Shown here in pieces: positions 6,246 through 8,641 of a DNA stretch of 8,641 nt (positions are counted from its first letter, which is position 1; every line of letters starts with the position of its first letter). This stretch comes from Frankiaceae bacterium. Its GTDB lineage: Bacteria > Actinomycetota > Actinomycetes > JADGOU01. Under the pieces are notes generated by a model. The model was not told the DNA's origin and did no database searches. It saw nothing but the letters and a program-made list of their open reading frames with translations. A program made the position numbers and the translations under genes. The DNA is taken from assembly GCA_017882835.1 (NCBI GenBank), contig JADGOU010000107.1:1-8641 (forward strand), read 5' to 3'.

Positions 6246-7664
6246 CTACAGCTGCAGCGACTTGACCTCGAGGAACTCCTCCAGACCGAACCTGCCGAGC
6301 TCGCGGCCGATGCCGGACTGCTTGTAGCCGCCGAAGGGCGCCAGTGGGTTGAACCGGCCACCGTTGACGTCAACCTGCCCGGTCCGCATGCCGCGGGCGA
6401 AAGCGACCGCGTGGTCGCGGTCGGCCGACCACACGCCGCCGGCCAAGCCGTAGACGCTGTCGTTGGCGATCTCCAGTGCCTCCTGCTCGTCGGCGTACGG
6501 CATGATCGACAGCACCGGCCCGAAGATCTCCTCTTGGGCGATGGTCATGTCGCGGCGGACGTCGGCGAACACAGTGGGCCGGACGAAGTACCCTCGCTCC
6601 ACCCCGTCCGGACTCTCGGCACCGCCGGCGACCAGGGTGGCGCCCTCGGCGATCCCGCGCTCGATGTAGCCGCGGACCCGGTCTCGCTGGCTGGCGGAAA
6701 CCAGCGGGCCGAGCTTGGTACCGTCGGCGGTCGGGTCGCCGACCGTGAAGCCGGCGGCCGCCGTGGTTGCCAGCTCGACGGCCTCGGCCTGCCGGTCCGC
6801 GGGCACCAGCATGCGGGTCCACGCCGTACAGGTCTGGCCGGAGTTGAGGAAGCAGTTGCCCACGCCGACCTTGACCGCCTTCGCCAGGTCGGCGTCCGGC
6901 AGGATCACGTTGGCAGACTTGCCGCCGAGTTCGAGCGCGACCTTTTTGACCGTCGCGGCGGCCACCTCGGTGACCCGCTTGCCGGCGGCCGTGGAGCCGG
7001 TGAACGACACCATGTCCACGTCGGGATGCGCGGCAATCGCCTCGCCGACCACCGGCCCGTAGCCGGTGACGACGTTGAAGACCCCCGGCGGCAGCCCCAC
7101 CTCGTGCACCAGGTCGGCGAACAGCAGCACCGCCAGCGGCGCCACCTCGCTGGGCTTGAGCACGATCGTGCAGCCGGCAGCCAACGCCGGCGCCACCTTC
7201 GCCACTACCTGATGCAGCGGGTAGTTCCACGGCGTGATCGCGCCGACCACGCCGATGGGTTCCCGAACGACGAGGGAGTTACCAACCATCTCCTCGAAGG
7301 CGTACGTCGACAGCAAGTTCGCGTAGACGCCCAGGGTGGTAATCGGTAGCCCGGTCTGCACGGCCTGAGCGATCTTCTTCGGAGCGCCCATGTCGGTGGT
7401 GATGGTGGCGGATACCTCGGTGGCTCGGGCGGTCAGCGCTTCCTGCAGCCGGTACAGGTACTTGGCCCGCTTGTCCGCACTGGTGGCGGACCACGCCGCA
7501 AACGCGCGCCGGGCCGCGGCCACAGCTCGGTCGACGTCCTCGGTGGTCCCGGCCGCGATGGTGGCCACGACCTCTTCCGTGGCCGGGTTGACCACCTCGA
7601 TCGTGTCCGACCCCGTGGATGCCACCCAGGTGCCGTCGACGTAGATGCTGTCCCGAGTCGGCAT
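6246..7664 (-). CDS. NAD(P)-dependent aldehyde dehydrogenase
   Basis: The protein oxidises an aldehyde to the acid with NAD(P). Its 472 residues match the ALDH superfamily single-domain length. Catalytic features are Asn147 in TPWNYP, Lys170 in LKPSE, the cofactor turn FTGST (221-225), the general base Glu245 in LELGGK, the nucleophile Cys279 in SGQTC, and Glu379/Phe381 in EEIFGP. The C-terminus, PFGGYKQSGIGRELG, is typical of class 1/2-like family members. The substrate cannot be told from sequence, so no symbol is given. The ATG at 7662-7664 has GGAGGA 5 bases upstream. rpiB follows after 21 bases and is probably in the same transcript. Three 17-bp tandem repeats lie directly upstream of the ribosome binding site and may affect expression. 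Confidence 0.95.
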   Translation of the reverse strand: MPTRDSIYVDGTWVASTGSDTIEVVNPATEEVVATIAAGTTEDVDRAVAAARRAFAAWSATSADKRAKYLYRLQEALTARATEVSATITTDMGAPKKIAQAVQTGLPITTLGVYANLLSTYAFEEMVGNSLVVREPIGVVGAITPWNYPLHQVVAKVAPALAAGCTIVLKPSEVAPLAVLLFADLVHEVGLPPGVFNVVTGYGPVVGEAIAAHPDVDMVSFTGSTAAGKRVTEVAAATVKKVALELGGKSANVILPDADLAKAVKVGVGNCFLNSGQTCTAWTRMLVPADRQAEAVELATTAAAGFTVGDPTADGTKLGPLVSASQRDRVRGYIERGIAEGATLVAGGAESPDGVERGYFVRPTVFADVRRDMTIAQEEIFGPVLSIMPYADEQEALEIANDSVYGLAGGVWSADRDHAVAFARGMRTGQVDVNGGRFNPLAPFGGYKQSGIGRELGRFGLEEFLEVKSLQL

Positions 7665-7676
7665 GGCCGTCCTCCC

Positions 7677-7727
7677 AGACGTTGACCTGCGACAGACGTT
7701 GACCTGCGACAGACGTTGACCTGCGAC
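7677..7727. repeat. Three perfect 17-bp tandem repeats abutting the ALDH ribosome binding site
   Basis: The unit agacgttgacctgcgac occurs at 7677-7693, 7694-7710 and 7711-7727 without a mismatch. In the mRNA sense it is GTCGCAGGTCAACGTCT, and the last copy joins the GGGAGGA of the aldehyde dehydrogenase gene with no gap. A related sequence, gacgtcga, appears twice further upstream (7725-7732 and 7738-7745). The copies could be regulator sites, or a variable-number repeat whose copy number sets leader length. They do not encode part of the protein. Confidence 0.9.
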
Positions 7728-7749
7728 GTCGACCCATGACGTCGAGGGC

Positions 7750-7780
7750 CGAGGATATGCTGGGCCACCGACAATCCTCG
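7750..7780. promoter_or_regulatory. 7-bp inverted repeat in the ALDH upstream region
   Basis: cgaggat (7750-7756) and atcctcg (7774-7780) are perfect inverted copies 17 bases apart, lying between the 17-bp repeats and the end of the upstream gene. In the minus sense one arm includes the AT-rich catatcct, the only plausible -10 region I see for the dehydrogenase gene. It could be an operator over the promoter; no -35 was convincing. Confidence 0.3.
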
Positions 7781-7814
7781 CGCCGCCGCCAGCCGGCGTC
7801 GACCAGGTCGCCTC

Positions 7815-8498
7815 TCAGTCGAAGATCGGCGGCCGGTCGCGGGTCCGCTTGAGCTCGTAGAAACCGTCGGTGCCGGCTACCAGCACCACCCCGTCCCACA
7901 GCCGGCCGGCAGCCTGCCCCCTCGGCGTCGGCGAGATGACCGGCCCGAAGAACGACACACCCTCGACCGAGATCACCGGCGTGCCGACGTCGATGCCGAC
8001 CCGGGTCAGGGCGACGGCAGTGGAGGCGCGCAGCTCCTCGTCGTACGCCGGGTCGGTCATCACCGCCGCCAGCTCGACCGGCAACCCGGCGGTCGCCAGC
8101 GCTGTCTCGATGGTCTCCCGGGTGCGCTCCTGTCCGCGCAGGTGGAATGCCTCACCGATGGCGGTGTAGAGCGGGAGTACCACCTCGGAGCCGTGCGCCC
8201 GCTCGGCCGCGGCTAGCACCCGGACCGGCCCCCAGGCCTCTTCCATCATCCGGCGGTAGTCTTCGGGCAGGTCCCGGCCCTCGTTCAGCACCGCCAGGCT
8301 CATGATGTGCCAGTGCACGTCCAGGCTGCGTACGGCGGCGGCCTCGAGGATCCAACGGGACGTCAGCCAGGCCCACGGGCATAGCGGGTCGAACCAAAAG
8401 TCAGCCCGGGTGGTGGCCCGACCGACCGCGGCGGTGCCGTCGGCGGAGTCGGTCCCGGCAGGAGCGGCAAGGTCGTCGACTGTCTGCGGGGATGTCAC
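7815..8498 (-). CDS. DsbA-fold protein of the mycothiol-dependent nitroreductase (Rv2466c) family
   Basis: This is a thioredoxin-fold protein of 227 residues with a helical insertion, matching M. tuberculosis Rv2466c in its landmarks: ADFWFDPLCPWAW (32-44), TSRWILE, the segment HIMSLAVLNE, the helical AWGPVRV region, GTPVI with the cis-Pro at 174, FFGPVIS and the C-terminal ELKRTRDRPPIFD. Rv2466c uses mycothiol to reduce substrates and has a CPWC motif; here it is CPWA (Cys40, Ala43), so the resolving Cys is absent and a monothiol mechanism is expected. There is no signal peptide, so it acts in the cytoplasm. The GTG at 8496-8498 is preferred, with GGAGA 5 bases upstream; a TTG at 8514-8516 is the longer alternative. 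A 30-residue polar N-terminal leader precedes the domain. The gene lies 150 bases upstream of the dehydrogenase gene. Confidence 0.9.
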   Translation of the reverse strand: MTSPQTVDDLAAPAGTDSADGTAAVGRATTRADFWFDPLCPWAWLTSRWILEAAAVRSLDVHWHIMSLAVLNEGRDLPEDYRRMMEEAWGPVRVLAAAERAHGSEVVLPLYTAIGEAFHLRGQERTRETIETALATAGLPVELAAVMTDPAYDEELRASTAVALTRVGIDVGTPVISVEGVSFFGPVISPTPRGQAAGRLWDGVVLVAGTDGFYELKRTRDRPPIFD

Positions 8499-8620
8499 GT
8501 ATGTCTCCACGGGCAAAGCGGTTCTGAGCAGGCCTTACTGGGCCAACGCCGCCGCGCCGCCCGCGGATTCCGGCCAGCGGCCCAGCCCAGGTTCTTGTCA
8601 TACCTGCGTGCGAGACTCGC

Positions 8621-8641
8621 CGACCAGACCCGACCAGACCC
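8621..8641. repeat. 10-bp tandem repeat at the window edge
   Basis: cgaccagacc occurs twice in a row (8621-8630, 8631-8640) and a further c starts at the last base. The array may continue beyond the window. The 8499-8620 stretch otherwise shows no gene and no clear promoter for the Rv2466c-like gene. Confidence 0.6.

Noticed and set aside
5643..7349. 568-codon plus-strand open frame opposite rpiB and the dehydrogenase gene
   Set aside because: Antisense to two clearly identified enzymes, with no motif of its own.

Overview
The window reads as a chromosomal segment of a high-GC actinomycete. The signs are two non-identical ClpP paralogues encoded with trigger factor and ClpX in the order tig-clpP1-clpP2-clpX, GTG starts with GA-rich Shine-Dalgarno sites, a Cys-less RpiB of the mycobacterial type, and a DsbA-fold protein of the mycothiol-dependent nitroreductase (Rv2466c) family. 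I do not assign a genus.

Bases 1-4762 hold the protein-folding and proteolysis block, all read from the minus strand: tig (4762-3065), clpP1 (2883-2239), clpP2 (2180-1521) and clpX (1272-4). Trigger factor meets nascent chains at the ribosome. ClpP1 and ClpP2 form the mixed proteolytic barrel, and ClpX is the AAA+ unfoldase that feeds it. A ClgR-type operator lies upstream of clpP1. The 248-base gap before clpX carries short tandem repeats, so clpX may be transcribed separately. The trigger factor has a 116-residue acidic tail built partly by a 44-residue internal duplication.

Bases 4861-5105 hold two divergent tRNA genes: tRNA-Pro(UGG) on the minus strand with encoded CCA, and tRNA-Gly(UCC) on the plus strand without it. 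Just past the 3' end of tRNA-Gly is a 22-codon minus-strand reading frame with a good ribosome binding site. It looks like the N-terminus of a HicB-type antitoxin and may be a scar of an element integrated at the tRNA. A 9-bp tandem repeat (5231-5290) follows. Next come a perfect palindrome and a small, basic, low-complexity predicted protein (5416-5793, plus strand).

Bases 5757-8498 hold a second minus-strand group: the Rv2466c-like protein, an NAD(P)-dependent aldehyde dehydrogenase and ribose-5-phosphate isomerase B. The last two are 21 bases apart and are probably cotranscribed. Three perfect 17-bp tandem repeats abut the ribosome binding site of the dehydrogenase gene. The core genes are ordinary; the most unusual material is the tRNA-Gly/HicB-like junction, the trigger factor tail duplication and the repeats in the intergenic regions.
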